This document shows, piece by piece, positions 25,793-35,656 of a stretch of DNA of 64,000 nt. The stretch spans positions 1 to 64,000 of the forward strand of contig NZ_JBFMIA010000009.1 in NCBI RefSeq assembly GCF_040801915.1, given 5' to 3'. A model generated the notes under the pieces. That model was not told the origin of the DNA. It made no database searches and saw only the letters and a list, made by a program, of their open reading frames with translations. The translations under genes were made by a program, and so were the position numbers. The stretch comes from Jeotgalibacillus marinus. GTDB taxonomy: Bacteria > Bacillota > Bacilli > Bacillales > Jeotgalibacillaceae. The number at the start of each line of letters is the position of its first letter. Position 1 is the stretch's first letter.

Positions 25793-26929
25793 TTATAGCG
25801 GCACTTGAATCATAATGATGGTGCCAGATCCTGGTTTTGAATTAACTGACATTTCTGCAGCTAATAATTTTACTCGTTCCCTCATACCAATCAATCCAAA
25901 AGATCCCACTTTTTTCTGAGATGCGTCAAAGCCTTTACCGTTATCTTTAATAACAACGACTATTCGATCACGTCGAGATTCAATTTTAACTGTGATCTCC
26001 TTTGCATGTGCGTGTTTCAAGGCGTTTTGAACAGATTCTTGGATGAGTCGGAACAGTGATACTTCATATTTTGGGTTCAATCTAAATTCTTCCCCAATTT
26101 GAACAAATGATAACTTTGTCCCATTACTATATTCTTCGAATGAGTTTAAATATTTTCTGAGGGTTGGAATTAAACCAAGGTCATCAAGGGCCATTGGACG
26201 AAGGTCATAGATGATGCGTCGTACCTCTGAAAGTGTCGATCGGACCATTTTTTTAAGATTACCAATTTCTATACAAGCTTGCTCAGCACCTTTGTCCTTA
26301 TAAACTCGTTCAATTAAATCGGAACGTATAAGAACATTCGCCATCATCTGAGCTGGTCCGTCATGTATTTCCCGGGAAAGTCTTTTGCGCTCTTCTTCTT
26401 GTGCCTCGATAATTTGAATACCAAATTCTTGTTTTTGTTTGGCATCTCGCAAGGCTGCCCCCATTTGTTTTAAATCGCTGTTTAAATATGTTAGGACGAC
26501 CGATATTTGAGTGACTAAATTTTCTGCACGTTCAATGGTTTCAAGCATACTTTGTAATCGGCGTTCAAGGTCGTCTCTTCGGTCGCGTAGTTGTTTTTCT
26601 TCTTGTCGGTTAACAGAAAGCTTCATCTGGAGATCGTGAGCAGTTTCATAAGCTTGCCGGACCTGCTCCTCAGAAAAATCTTTGAAATGATGACTGACTT
26701 CAGCTAGTCTTGTGCGTGCAAAGCGAGATCTTCGTTCAAGGTCATCCACTATATAAATAACAGTAGTGATTTTCCCCCTGACCTGACCAAGCTCTTGTAC
26801 TAGGCTTTCGTACTCTTTTCGTGTTTTCTCACCAATTTCAAAAACTTCCAATTTACTTTGGTCCACTGTCTCGATCATTTTACCCAAAATCATGTCTAGC
26901 ATTCGGGCATCTAAACTATTTGCGGGCAC
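25793..26929 (-). CDS. degS: Sensor histidine kinase DegS
   Basis: A cytoplasmic sensor kinase that phosphorylates DegU. The N-terminal half is a long coiled coil (about residues 25-180). The phosphorylated His189 lies in SREIHDGPAQ, and the HATPase part has NALKHAH, VVIKDNGKGF and FGLIGMRERV. It has no membrane segment, as in B. subtilis DegS. It starts at GTG with GGAG 8 nt upstream. A TATAAT on the minus strand at 26976-26971 may be its -10, with no clear -35. Confidence 0.96.
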   Translation of the reverse strand: MPANSLDARMLDMILGKMIETVDQSKLEVFEIGEKTRKEYESLVQELGQVRGKITTVIYIVDDLERRSRFARTRLAEVSHHFKDFSEEQVRQAYETAHDLQMKLSVNRQEEKQLRDRRDDLERRLQSMLETIERAENLVTQISVVLTYLNSDLKQMGAALRDAKQKQEFGIQIIEAQEEERKRLSREIHDGPAQMMANVLIRSDLIERVYKDKGAEQACIEIGNLKKMVRSTLSEVRRIIYDLRPMALDDLGLIPTLRKYLNSFEEYSNGTKLSFVQIGEEFRLNPKYEVSLFRLIQESVQNALKHAHAKEITVKIESRRDRIVVVIKDNGKGFDASQKKVGSFGLIGMRERVKLLAAEMSVNSKPGSGTIIMIQVPL

Positions 26930-27204
26930 ACCCCAGACTCCTTCCTCTCAACAACATATGTTTACCAAAAATTATACTGTTAAATCTGTAAAAAAGAAAG
27001 CTTTGTACAGATTATATTCCTACCTATATATATGTCGATTTTTAAGGTGTATTTTTTTCTTTCTAAAATAGCAATTTTCAGGCCAACCTCACCTATTATA
27101 TCATCGTCAACTGGCCGCAATATTTAAGTTGCATTACAATTGAATCATATGACATTTCACCTTTGTTTCATGATTGTAAACTTATGTCGAAATGGGCGAT
27201 TTAT

Positions 27205-27213
27205 TGTTATAAT
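27205..27213 (+). promoter_or_regulatory. Extended -10 promoter of yvyE
   Basis: TGTTATAAT is a consensus extended -10, about 42 nt before the gene. The -35 region (TGTCGA at 17 nt) is poor, as is tolerated with an extended -10. Confidence 0.6.
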
Positions 27214-27254
27214 GGTGTAACGAGTACGAGGAACTGATAAGGAGCGTATTTTTT

Positions 27255-27887
27255 ATGTTAAAAAAATACTTTACGGTCGCTGAATATGGCGAAAATGAAA
27301 TCGTCATCCAAAAGTCGCGTTTTATTGCGTCCGTCAAGCGAGTTGAAACCGAAGAAGCGGCTCAGCAATTCATCCAAGACATCAAAAAACAACATCCATC
27401 AGCTAATCATAACTGTTCAGCCTACATGATCGGTGAGCACAATCTCATCCAAAAAGCTAACGATGATGGAGAACCAACAGGTACTGCAGGCCTCCCAATG
27501 CTTGAAGTGTTAAAAAAACGCGATTTAAAAGACACAGCCGTTGTAGTTACACGCTACTTTGGAGGAATTAAACTCGGCGGTGGTGGGCTCATTCGTGCTT
27601 ATGGAAAATCAGCAACTGAAGGCATCAACGCAACAGGTGTTGTCGAACGCAAACTAAGCCGCCTCATGACCACCATCATCGACTACACCTGGCTCGGAAA
27701 AATCGAAAATGAAATTCGCACCTCCATTTACCCTTTAAAAGAAATTCACTACCTTACCAACGTCTCGATCGAAACCTACGCAGAAGAAGAACAAATCGAC
27801 ACATTTACCGAATGGATGACAGAGCTTACGAATGGCCAGGCAGTTATTAAAGCTGGAAACCAAGTCTATTTAGAAGAGAAAGTGTAG
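27255..27887 (+). CDS. yvyE: YvyE / YigZ, IMPACT family protein
   Basis: A member of the conserved UPF0029/IMPACT family. The N-terminal domain has SRFIASVKRVETEEAAQQFI, HNCSAYMIG, NDDGEPTGTAGLPMLEVL and TRYFGGIKLGGGGLIRAYG, the family hallmarks. The C-terminal domain is the ferredoxin-like DUF1949 part. Human IMPACT modulates translation stress signalling; the bacterial role is unsettled. It lies divergent to degS as in B. subtilis. AAGGAGCG precedes the start. Confidence 0.95.
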   Translation: MLKKYFTVAEYGENEIVIQKSRFIASVKRVETEEAAQQFIQDIKKQHPSANHNCSAYMIGEHNLIQKANDDGEPTGTAGLPMLEVLKKRDLKDTAVVVTRYFGGIKLGGGGLIRAYGKSATEGINATGVVERKLSRLMTTIIDYTWLGKIENEIRTSIYPLKEIHYLTNVSIETYAEEEQIDTFTEWMTELTNGQAVIKAGNQVYLEEKV

Positions 27888-27926
27888 AATACTGTGTTTC
27901 CTTGCAATTTGTAATATTTTTATCAT

Positions 27927-27954
27927 TTTACTGATGGATACTTTAATGTACAAT
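27927..27954 (+). promoter_or_regulatory. Possible promoter of the LCP gene
   Basis: TTTACT, 16 nt, TACAAT, ending 62 nt before the start codon. Four of six -35 bases match consensus. Confidence 0.4.
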
Positions 27955-28016
27955 TATAGTTAGACTTTTTAATAATTTAGCACGAAACACACAGCGATGT
28001 TTAAAGGAGCAAAAAA

Positions 28017-29078
28017 ATGGAGCGTAAAAATTACCGTAAAATGATAGATCGAAAAAAATTAAAAAAGCGTGTTCTAATCTTTTTAGTCTTACCCCTATTT
28101 TTATTGGGAACTTCAACTGTAGTCTATGCCACTTATTTATATAAACAAGCTCAAAGTGCAGTAAATAAATCCTACGATGACCTCAATCGGAATCAATCTG
28201 ACATCCGAGACCAAATGGTTGATCCCGCTACTGATGATGTATCAATATTGTTTCTTGGAGTCGATTCAAGTGATTCACGAGAATCACAAGGAATGACATC
28301 AGACAATAGCCGCACAGATGCAATGGTTTTAGCAACATTAAATAATGAAAAAAAATCTGTTAATTTAGTTAGCATTCCTCGTGACACGTTAACATATATA
28401 CCTGAAGTGGGGTATGAAGATAAAATTGCCCACGCTCACGCATTTGGTGGCCCACAGGCTTCAATGGAAACGGTAGAAAGCTTATTGGATGTACCTGTAG
28501 ATTATTATGTACGTATGAATTTTAATGCCTTTATTGATGTTGTTAATTCATTAGATGGGGTAAGCATTGATGTACCTTTTGAATTCTTTGAACAAGATTC
28601 TAGTGATAAAAAAGATGCTATTCACCTTCTTCCCGGAATGCAGACTCTAGATGGTGAAGAAGCTTTAGCCTTTGCTCGCACAAGATACTATGATAACGAT
28701 ATTGAACGTGGTAAAAGACAAGTTGAGCTAATTGAAGCTATAATGGATAAATCAACCTCTGCAACCTCTATCAATAAATATAGTAGCGTGATTCAAGCCG
28801 TCGGACAAAACCTTAAAACGAACCTTACGTTCGATGAAATGAAGTCATTTATCTCGTACGCGGTGAGTTCAGATCTTTCAGTAGAAAATTTATCTTTTCA
28901 AGGAGAAGATACTTCCATTGATGGAATATACTACTATCAACCGGATATAACTGAAATTTGGTCTTTACAAGAAACGTTAAAAAATCATTTAGGATTAAAT
29001 GACACTGATTCAACAAGTCCATCTACGGATAATGAAAATGATGTGGGTATATCTCAATCGACTCAGAATGATTGGTAA
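28017..29078 (+). CDS. LCP family cell-wall polymer ligase (LytR/TagU type)
   Basis: LCP enzymes transfer wall teichoic acid or other undecaprenyl-linked polymers to peptidoglycan. There is a basic N-terminus, one membrane helix (about residues 18-38), then the extracellular LCP domain with LFLGVDSSD, DNSRTDAMVLATLN, VSIPRDTLTYIP, and LDGEEALAFARTRYYDNDIERGKRQ containing the conserved Arg residues. The C-terminal tail is acidic and Ser/Thr-rich. It lies next to tagO and the teichoic-acid island, fitting the ligase step. Confidence 0.93.
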   Translation: MERKNYRKMIDRKKLKKRVLIFLVLPLFLLGTSTVVYATYLYKQAQSAVNKSYDDLNRNQSDIRDQMVDPATDDVSILFLGVDSSDSRESQGMTSDNSRTDAMVLATLNNEKKSVNLVSIPRDTLTYIPEVGYEDKIAHAHAFGGPQASMETVESLLDVPVDYYVRMNFNAFIDVVNSLDGVSIDVPFEFFEQDSSDKKDAIHLLPGMQTLDGEEALAFARTRYYDNDIERGKRQVELIEAIMDKSTSATSINKYSSVIQAVGQNLKTNLTFDEMKSFISYAVSSDLSVENLSFQGEDTSIDGIYYYQPDITEIWSLQETLKNHLGLNDTDSTSPSTDNENDVGISQSTQNDW

Positions 29079-29093
29079 CCAATTTTACAACAA

Positions 29094-29145
29094 AAGAACA
29101 ACCACTAATGGACAAGTATTGTTAGTCCATCAGTGGTTGTTCTTT
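29094..29145 (+). terminator. Terminator after the LCP gene
   Basis: AAGAACAACCACT and AGTGGTTGTTCTT, extended by ATGGAC/GTCCAT, form a stem of nearly 20 bp followed by TTTT. Confidence 0.9.
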
Positions 29146-29326
29146 TCATTTGATTCAAAGTGATTTCTATACTCGATCAGTTTTAAGGGATCGTATCTCT
29201 ATGGCAATTATACGTCAAACACTAAGCTAAGCATGTTAGAAAGTGAATTGAATTGATTATCATTGATTAAATCACATTACAATTCATGGAACCCCGATCG
29301 ATCAGCCCGATTAAATTACTACACCT

Positions 29327-30385
29327 TTATTTCTTCTCACGCACAAGGTTAAGGATCGGTCGATAGTTTTCACCAAGCAAACCAATACTTTCGACAATAA
29401 TTTCTAAAGATAATAATACAACAGCAATAACTAATATTCCTCCCCATAATGTGGATTGAGAAAAAATAAATGCTGATAAGCTAAACCATGTAGCAATCCC
29501 ATAAATAATAATTACCGTTTCACGATGTGTAAATCCAGAATTTAACAAACAATGATGCAAATGAGATTTATCTGGAGCTGATATCGGTTGTTTATTTAAT
29601 AATCTCCTCACTATTGCAAAAAAAGTATCAGAAATCGGGACACCTAAAATTAAAATTGGAATGACAAAAGAGATAACTGTAATATTTTTAAATCCTAAAA
29701 GCGCTAATACCGATATCATAAATCCTAAAAATAAAGCACCAGTATCTCCCATGAAAATTTTAGCAGGGTGAAAATTATAAAACAGAAATCCTAATATACT
29801 GGCCACTAAAATAAAACCAAATATAGCAACATATGAATCACCCATAATAATCGCCATTCCTGATATTGTAAATATGGCGATTGTTGATACGCCAGCAGCT
29901 AACCCATCAAGCCCATCAATTAAATTGATGGCATTTGTTATTCCAATAATCCATATAAGTGTTAAAGGAAAACTAAAATAACCAAATTCAATTATCCCAC
30001 CAAATGGTAAGTTAATATACTCAACTTGAACTCCTCCCCATTTAATTACGATAAAAGCAGCAATAAGCTGACCAAACAACTTTTTTGAAGGAGATAATTG
30101 AAATCGATCATCTAAAGCTCCAGTTAAGACAATAATCAATGCTCCAATCATGATTGGCCACGTATCGTCACCAGCAGGTTGCATAATTATTATCCCAATG
30201 GAAAAACTAATAAATATTGCTAATCCTCCTAAACGAGGCATAATTTTATTATGAATTTTACGAGAATTAGGTGCGTCTGTTGCTCCAACTGCGACCGCAA
30301 ATTTTTTAGCTAAGGGTGTCAGTAGTAAAGAGCTAATAAAACATAATACAATTACAATTACAAATTCAGTTTTAAAATCCAACAT
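29327..30385 (-). CDS. tagO: Undecaprenyl-phosphate GlcNAc-1-phosphate transferase
   Basis: TagO begins wall teichoic acid synthesis by moving GlcNAc-1-phosphate to undecaprenyl phosphate at the inner face of the membrane. It has about ten membrane helices and the family motifs MPRLGG, GALDDRFQLSPSKKL (Mg-binding Asp pair), INLIDGLDGLAAG, GDTGALFLGF and DKSHLHHCLL. AAGGAGGTCCCATTAG precedes the ATG. It stands alone, about 700 bp from csaB. Confidence 0.95.
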   Translation of the reverse strand: MLDFKTEFVIVIVLCFISSLLLTPLAKKFAVAVGATDAPNSRKIHNKIMPRLGGLAIFISFSIGIIIMQPAGDDTWPIMIGALIIVLTGALDDRFQLSPSKKLFGQLIAAFIVIKWGGVQVEYINLPFGGIIEFGYFSFPLTLIWIIGITNAINLIDGLDGLAAGVSTIAIFTISGMAIIMGDSYVAIFGFILVASILGFLFYNFHPAKIFMGDTGALFLGFMISVLALLGFKNITVISFVIPILILGVPISDTFFAIVRRLLNKQPISAPDKSHLHHCLLNSGFTHRETVIIIYGIATWFSLSAFIFSQSTLWGGILVIAVVLLSLEIIVESIGLLGENYRPILNLVREKK

Positions 30386-31086
30386 CTAATGGGACCTCCT
30401 TAAAAACAGCTTACCCGTTAATCTGTAAAAACATGTATGTTAAATAAATTCTGTTATTTATTAACGATAAGTGGATACCACACTGTACAAGAATAAGCGC
30501 CTACCCACATTCTGTAAAAAGGGTTAAAAAAATTTAGCACCATTTCCACCATATATGCCGTATAATTTCCAAATATAAACTCAATCATTGAAAAACATGA
30601 GTACATCGATGTCTCACACCAAATGTGCCATCCGTGAACGGGGTTCAGGGAAGCAAAAAGGCAAGTGACATTCGGTATTGGATTTTTTAAGAGCGTGTTT
30701 CAGTTGATTGACAGTCGAAGCAATTAGTCGAAACAACGCATTAAGTGGTCAAGAATATACTATTATTATTCAATTCAAACTCCATAATGGCTGGACAAAG
30801 TGGATAGGATTAAACTTCATGTTTTATCCTTGTCCATCGAATCATTTTTCCAATAGAAAAAAAGCTATTTAACAACACCTTTATCCATTGAAGGTCTTTT
30901 GATATTCAATCGATTAATAAACAGGCGAATGTAAAACATTTATAAAGAATATTGTAGGTCAATTCAGCATATCTGTTTCAAAGTATAGCATACATTAGAT
31001 TGTTTCCCTTAAAAAAACATGAAATATAGTATGTAGACTTAAATTATCATTACTTAACCTATTCTTATTTCACCAAAAGTTAACCC
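30386..31086. other. Intergenic stretch between tagO and csaB
   Basis: About 700 bp of AT-rich sequence with no coding frame I can support. It contains an imperfect hairpin (about 30793-30836, GGACAA and TTGTCC arms) and, near 30615-30650, a GTGCCATCCGTGAACGGGG-like word that resembles the dispersed short motif seen elsewhere. A tagO promoter is expected here but none is clear. Confidence 0.5.
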
Positions 31087-32205
31087 TTATAGTCTCTTAA
31101 TATTTGACGTCGCTGGGGGGATTAAAGTTTCATCGGAGAATGAATCAATTACATTTTTAGCAGTTGTACTAGCAATTTTTTGTAGCGAAATAACCTCAGA
31201 TTTTAACTTATTTACTTCTTGAGAATAATTTAAAAATATATTTTCAATAGAAGAAACAATGTCATTATAATCCCAATTTTTATCTTTAACATTCCCGACT
31301 ACTTCCTGATTTACAATAGAAGCAAAAGAATCAACTTTTGGATCGTAAGAAATAGCAACAAAAGGTGTAAAGCCTACACTTGCAAAAATCAGAGCATGTA
31401 AGCGCATACCTAATAATACATCCGAAGCTTTAATAATTGCCATTTTTTCTTGAATCGAACTATTATGGGGGGCTATAAAAACCTCTTGCTTCATCATTTC
31501 TTTTACTCTATTAGAAGTTTTCTGATCACGTTCCCCATGCATTGGTACTAATATTATTATATATCCCTTACCTGATAATTCATCTAATGCTAAAGCAATT
31601 TCATCCAGATAAGACAAATCATCTGACCAATCTCTAATTGATACTGTAATCGTCCGCTGACTAAAGTTCTTAGACTCCATCCAATCGCTACGGAAATTCG
31701 ATGTATCAATTCCAATCACTGGATCTGGAACAATTTGAATGGGCTTAGTTACTCCAATCTTTTCTAACAGTTGTTTAGATTGAGAATCTCTTACGGTTAA
31801 AATCTTTGTTGATTGCAGAGTGTTTTTTATAATAAGTTGGTTTATTTTACTTTTAAAAGGACCCATCCCTTGTGCATAGACAAACACAGGTTTATTCAAC
31901 CATTGTGCGATTTTCATTACTCCAGCATAATAAGGAATGCTCTTCCGTCCTGTTTTATCTTGAAGAAGACTTCCGCCACCACTAATAAGACAATCAGCAT
32001 TTTTTAAAGCTTTTGTTATCTCTTTTATACTCCACCTTTTTACAGAATCAACATGATAAATTTCTTCCGTTTCTTTAGGGTTTTGTGATAAAACAACAAT
32101 CTCTACTTGAGGGTCATACTCTTTTAACGAATGGATAATGGCATATAGAATCGCGTCATCACCAACATTGTCAAATCCATAATATCCAGATAACACTATT
32201 CTCAC
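31087..32205 (-). CDS. csaB: CsaB polysaccharide pyruvyl transferase
   Basis: CsaB adds ketal-pyruvate to a secondary cell-wall polysaccharide, which SLH-domain surface proteins bind. The start reads RIVLSGYYGFDNVGDDAILY, with further family motifs CLISGGGSLLQD, VFVYAQGMGP, TVRDSQSKQLLEKIG, VPMHGERD and LLGMRLHALIFA. A GTG at 32205 is chosen: it overlaps the stop of the upstream gene (TAGTG), is preceded by GAGG, and gives the normal CsaB N-terminus. The longer ATG frame would overlap the upstream gene. Confidence 0.93.
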   Translation of the reverse strand: MRIVLSGYYGFDNVGDDAILYAIIHSLKEYDPQVEIVVLSQNPKETEEIYHVDSVKRWSIKEITKALKNADCLISGGGSLLQDKTGRKSIPYYAGVMKIAQWLNKPVFVYAQGMGPFKSKINQLIIKNTLQSTKILTVRDSQSKQLLEKIGVTKPIQIVPDPVIGIDTSNFRSDWMESKNFSQRTITVSIRDWSDDLSYLDEIALALDELSGKGYIIILVPMHGERDQKTSNRVKEMMKQEVFIAPHNSSIQEKMAIIKASDVLLGMRLHALIFASVGFTPFVAISYDPKVDSFASIVNQEVVGNVKDKNWDYNDIVSSIENIFLNYSQEVNKLKSEVISLQKIASTTAKNVIDSFSDETLIPPATSNIKRL

Positions 32206-34070
32206 TACTGCCACCTCGCTTTTAATCGTTCCACTAAGCCTCTCCCTACCCACTTATACAGATAGACAAGGAAAAGTCCTATTATAAAACCAAAAACAAT
32301 ACTATAGAAGCTCCTTAGCAAAGATATAGATAAAGGTATATGAAAATGGGTGAATGTATTAACCATAGATAAAAATCCTATGACTGCCGGTATAAGGATA
32401 AACAAACTAGCTTTAGCACTTGTTTTCGTCACGTAAAGTGCAATAACAAAAAGAGGGAAACCGATTAAAAACTCTTTTGTTCTTGGACGCACATATAGAA
32501 ATTGTTCTAGTAACTGCCTTGATTGCAGTTCTAAAGAACTTACCGAATCAGTATTTCCTGTTCTAGTGATGTAATAAAAAGCAATGATCGCAACTGATCC
32601 AAAAAATAACAAATGCCAATATTTAACCTCTAATTTCAACAAAGCTTTTATATTACCCCATAATGCGTAAATAACAGCAAATGCTATAGGTAATATATAC
32701 ACCAGTTTTACACCTGAGAAAGAATCTATACCTAGAATAAATTGATTTCCATTAAGCAACACAATGATAAACCATATACCTAGAAATGTAATACCAATTG
32801 CTTTTAAATACGATGTAAACAAGTAGCCTTTCGAATTCGTGCTTTTATCAATCAAAATCGCAAAAATAGGTGCAATAATAGCAAGTGCAAGTGCGAAAAT
32901 CTTTAAAATGATACTTTGTTCCAAAACTACATATCCCAATGCAAGTAAAGATGAAAATGAGATTGTTACGAGCGTAAACCAACGTCTGTTAATAATTGTA
33001 GATGTTGCTAATCCAAAATACGCTATCGAACCAAGTAGCCCAATTACAAGCTGCCACTTAGAAATTTCAATCTTATTAAAAGGAATCGATTCTCCCATTG
33101 TATAAGATGATGCTAACCCTCCATCAATGGTGGTAATTACATCACTTAATTCGGTAATCGCTTCTTTAGGATTATCATTACTCATAGTAATAAATATGGC
33201 TCTTATATTCCTTTCTTTAACCGCTCTTATGATGCGTTCGGAACTAATTGAAAGGTTTTCACTTAGTACAGTCAGACTATGTAACCTAATTACATTTAAA
33301 TCCATTGTATAGGCAGTTTCAATAAACCCTGCCTGTTTTTCGAACTCAATACTTAATAAGGAGAAACCCGCATCATTTAATTTAGTAGCAACACTCTTTA
33401 CTTTTTTGACTTCAGGATAACCTGGTAATTCTTGATCAGAGAACAATATCTTATTTACATGTTCACTCTTTAGAGATATCAGGTCTGTTATCATTTTATT
33501 CAAATGAATCTCTTCGGAAACATTTGATAATATCGGTATAACATTAAACCCTGCATTTAAAATTGATTCTATACCTTTTTCATCATACCCAATAGCTGTA
33601 GAAGAAAGTTGTTCTTGTTGACCTGGGATGAATAAATAGTCGACACCAATAATCTCTACAGCACGTATACCTTTAAAGAGTTCACTTACTGTTTCTTCAA
33701 GTGGATATTCGTTATTTGCACGAATAAACAATCCCTCTTTGTTAAAAAATTCATCTAAAGGTTCATGTTGATTAACCACAATGTACTCGCGCATACGTGA
33801 AGAGCTTATTACCGTAATCTCTCCCCTACGCTCCAATGTTCTCAAGGTATCTGGTTCGACGCTAATCGATTGTATACCTGCCTCCGATAAATCGTTATAA
33901 ACTTGATCTTGAGTGATAGATGGATCATTTACCATCCATTCATCAATCACATAATTTGGTAGGATAAGCTCATATATTTTGTTAGCCTCTTCAACATGAA
34001 TTCGTTGATATACAGAAGGCATGGTTAATATTAATGCTAAAAGGAGTATTCCGGTTAAAGCTTTTTTCAC
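32205..34070 (-). CDS. DUF5693 membrane protein
   Basis: A 621-residue protein of unknown function. A signal or anchor helix (about residues 5-22) precedes an extracytoplasmic domain of about 320 residues with alternating beta/alpha elements (YDLSEAGIQSISVEPDTL-like, VDYLFIPGQQEQL, GFNVIPILSNVS) suggestive of a barrel. About eight or nine membrane helices follow. It is translationally coupled to csaB and follows the flippase by 32 nt. Start is GTG, with GGGGGTG upstream. A role in making or exporting the pyruvylated polymer is inferred from context only. Confidence 0.8.
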   Translation of the reverse strand: MKKALTGILLLALILTMPSVYQRIHVEEANKIYELILPNYVIDEWMVNDPSITQDQVYNDLSEAGIQSISVEPDTLRTLERRGEITVISSSRMREYIVVNQHEPLDEFFNKEGLFIRANNEYPLEETVSELFKGIRAVEIIGVDYLFIPGQQEQLSSTAIGYDEKGIESILNAGFNVIPILSNVSEEIHLNKMITDLISLKSEHVNKILFSDQELPGYPEVKKVKSVATKLNDAGFSLLSIEFEKQAGFIETAYTMDLNVIRLHSLTVLSENLSISSERIIRAVKERNIRAIFITMSNDNPKEAITELSDVITTIDGGLASSYTMGESIPFNKIEISKWQLVIGLLGSIAYFGLATSTIINRRWFTLVTISFSSLLALGYVVLEQSIILKIFALALAIIAPIFAILIDKSTNSKGYLFTSYLKAIGITFLGIWFIIVLLNGNQFILGIDSFSGVKLVYILPIAFAVIYALWGNIKALLKLEVKYWHLLFFGSVAIIAFYYITRTGNTDSVSSLELQSRQLLEQFLYVRPRTKEFLIGFPLFVIALYVTKTSAKASLFILIPAVIGFLSMVNTFTHFHIPLSISLLRSFYSIVFGFIIGLFLVYLYKWVGRGLVERLKARWQ

Positions 34071-34102
34071 GTACTACACCCCCTTACTTATATTAGGACC
34101 TG

Positions 34103-35656
34103 CTATTTTGATAACAAATTAATAAAAGGAATTCGTTTTACTATATCCTTATCAATTACCTTACATAATAAAAGTAAACTGAAATAAATGATCACACCAC
34201 CAATAATTAAAGCTCCCACATATATTAGTGCAACAGTACGAGACAACTCCTCGACATTAACTACCAAGCTAGGGAACCCAATTAACACTCCCATAATCAT
34301 CGAAGATACTAAAACAGTTGCTATTTTTTTTGAAAAATAATTAAATTTCGAGTGTTTCCATATGAAATAGGTATTTATAATAAATAACAGTAGGTAAACA
34401 ATCGCTGTTGAAATGGCTGCCCCTATTAGCCCATATACATTCACCAGGATGATATTTAGGAATAGTTTTGACAAGACTCCACCTATAATGATCCAAGCAG
34501 CTAACTTGGCTTTATTCATCCCTTGAAGTATGCCTGTTCCTAATACTGTAAGTGATGTGAATAAGGAACTAAAAGAAATAATCGCTAATACATTACTGCC
34601 TTCTAAGTTAGTAAAAAGAGCAAAGTTTATTGGATATGTCAGCGCTACTAAACCTATAGCTGCTGGCCAGGAAATAACATCTGTAAGAAAATAGGTGTTT
34701 TCAATTAATTTTATGGTCCCTTTGTGGTCATTTTGTGTCAATTTAGCAGAGATAGATGGAACTAGTGGTAATACAATCGAGGTTGCAAATACAGTTACAA
34801 TTTGAACTAATGTTAATCCTCTCCCATATATACCATACAAATAGTTAATGTCATCTTGTGTATTTCCAAATGATTTTAAACTTGTAGGAATGGAAATTGA
34901 ATCAACTAAATTTAATAAAGCCATAGTGATGGCACCTATACTGATTGGAATAGATATTCTGAGTATCAATTTGCTCGTGTTAGCAAATTGTTGTGCATTA
35001 AAGGAAGAAGCTGCTTTCACTCGAATATTCGAGCGCATATACAAGATCCTTAAATAGACCAATGAAGCAACAGCACCTAAGGAAGAACCGATCATTATTC
35101 CTCCAGCCACGTCTTCATTACTATACAAATGATTAACCATATAAAAAGCAATGACGAGGATGATCCCAACACGCACAAACTGTTCAATTACTTGTGATAT
35201 CGCAGTAGGTGTCATGATTCCATACCCCTGAAAGAATCCCCTATAAACGGCCATATATGGAGCAATTAGCAACGTGCACGATACGACAACAAGTGCTAGG
35301 CGTGTAGATGGTCCGCCAAGAACTTCAGCGACCTGACCAGAAAATGAGTACAATAAAATAAAAAAAGACACACCAAATAGTGTGGCCAAAATCCCGGATG
35401 TTAAAAAAATATTCCTGATTTGCTCTGGGTCTTCTTTTGCCCTTGCTTCTGCTATCAGCTTTGAAATCGAGATAGGTATTCCCGCTACGGATAAGGTAAG
35501 AGCAACCATATACACAGGATAAACTAACGTAAAAATCCCGAGAACTTCATCGCCTGCTATATTTTGTAGAGGTATTCTAAACATGCTCCCCAATATCTTT
35601 GACACTAAAGCAGCCATAGATAGAATTAAGGTACTCATTATGAATTTGTTTTTCAT
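34103..35656 (-). CDS. MOP-superfamily polysaccharide flippase (CsaA/SpoVB-like)
   Basis: A 517-residue polytopic protein with about 14 membrane helices. Family features include KFIMSTLILSMAALVSKILGSMFRIPLQNIAGDE at the start, the VAGIPISISKLIAEARA loop, and YRGFFQGYGIMTPTAISQVIEQ. Such proteins move lipid-linked sugars across the membrane. Its overlap (ATGA) with tagA and position before DUF5693 and csaB make it the likely exporter of a TagA-primed, CsaB-modified polymer, comparable to the csaA-csaB pair of B. anthracis. Confidence 0.88.
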   Translation of the reverse strand: MKNKFIMSTLILSMAALVSKILGSMFRIPLQNIAGDEVLGIFTLVYPVYMVALTLSVAGIPISISKLIAEARAKEDPEQIRNIFLTSGILATLFGVSFFILLYSFSGQVAEVLGGPSTRLALVVVSCTLLIAPYMAVYRGFFQGYGIMTPTAISQVIEQFVRVGIILVIAFYMVNHLYSNEDVAGGIMIGSSLGAVASLVYLRILYMRSNIRVKAASSFNAQQFANTSKLILRISIPISIGAITMALLNLVDSISIPTSLKSFGNTQDDINYLYGIYGRGLTLVQIVTVFATSIVLPLVPSISAKLTQNDHKGTIKLIENTYFLTDVISWPAAIGLVALTYPINFALFTNLEGSNVLAIISFSSLFTSLTVLGTGILQGMNKAKLAAWIIIGGVLSKLFLNIILVNVYGLIGAAISTAIVYLLLFIINTYFIWKHSKFNYFSKKIATVLVSSMIMGVLIGFPSLVVNVEELSRTVALIYVGALIIGGVIIYFSLLLLCKVIDKDIVKRIPFINLLSK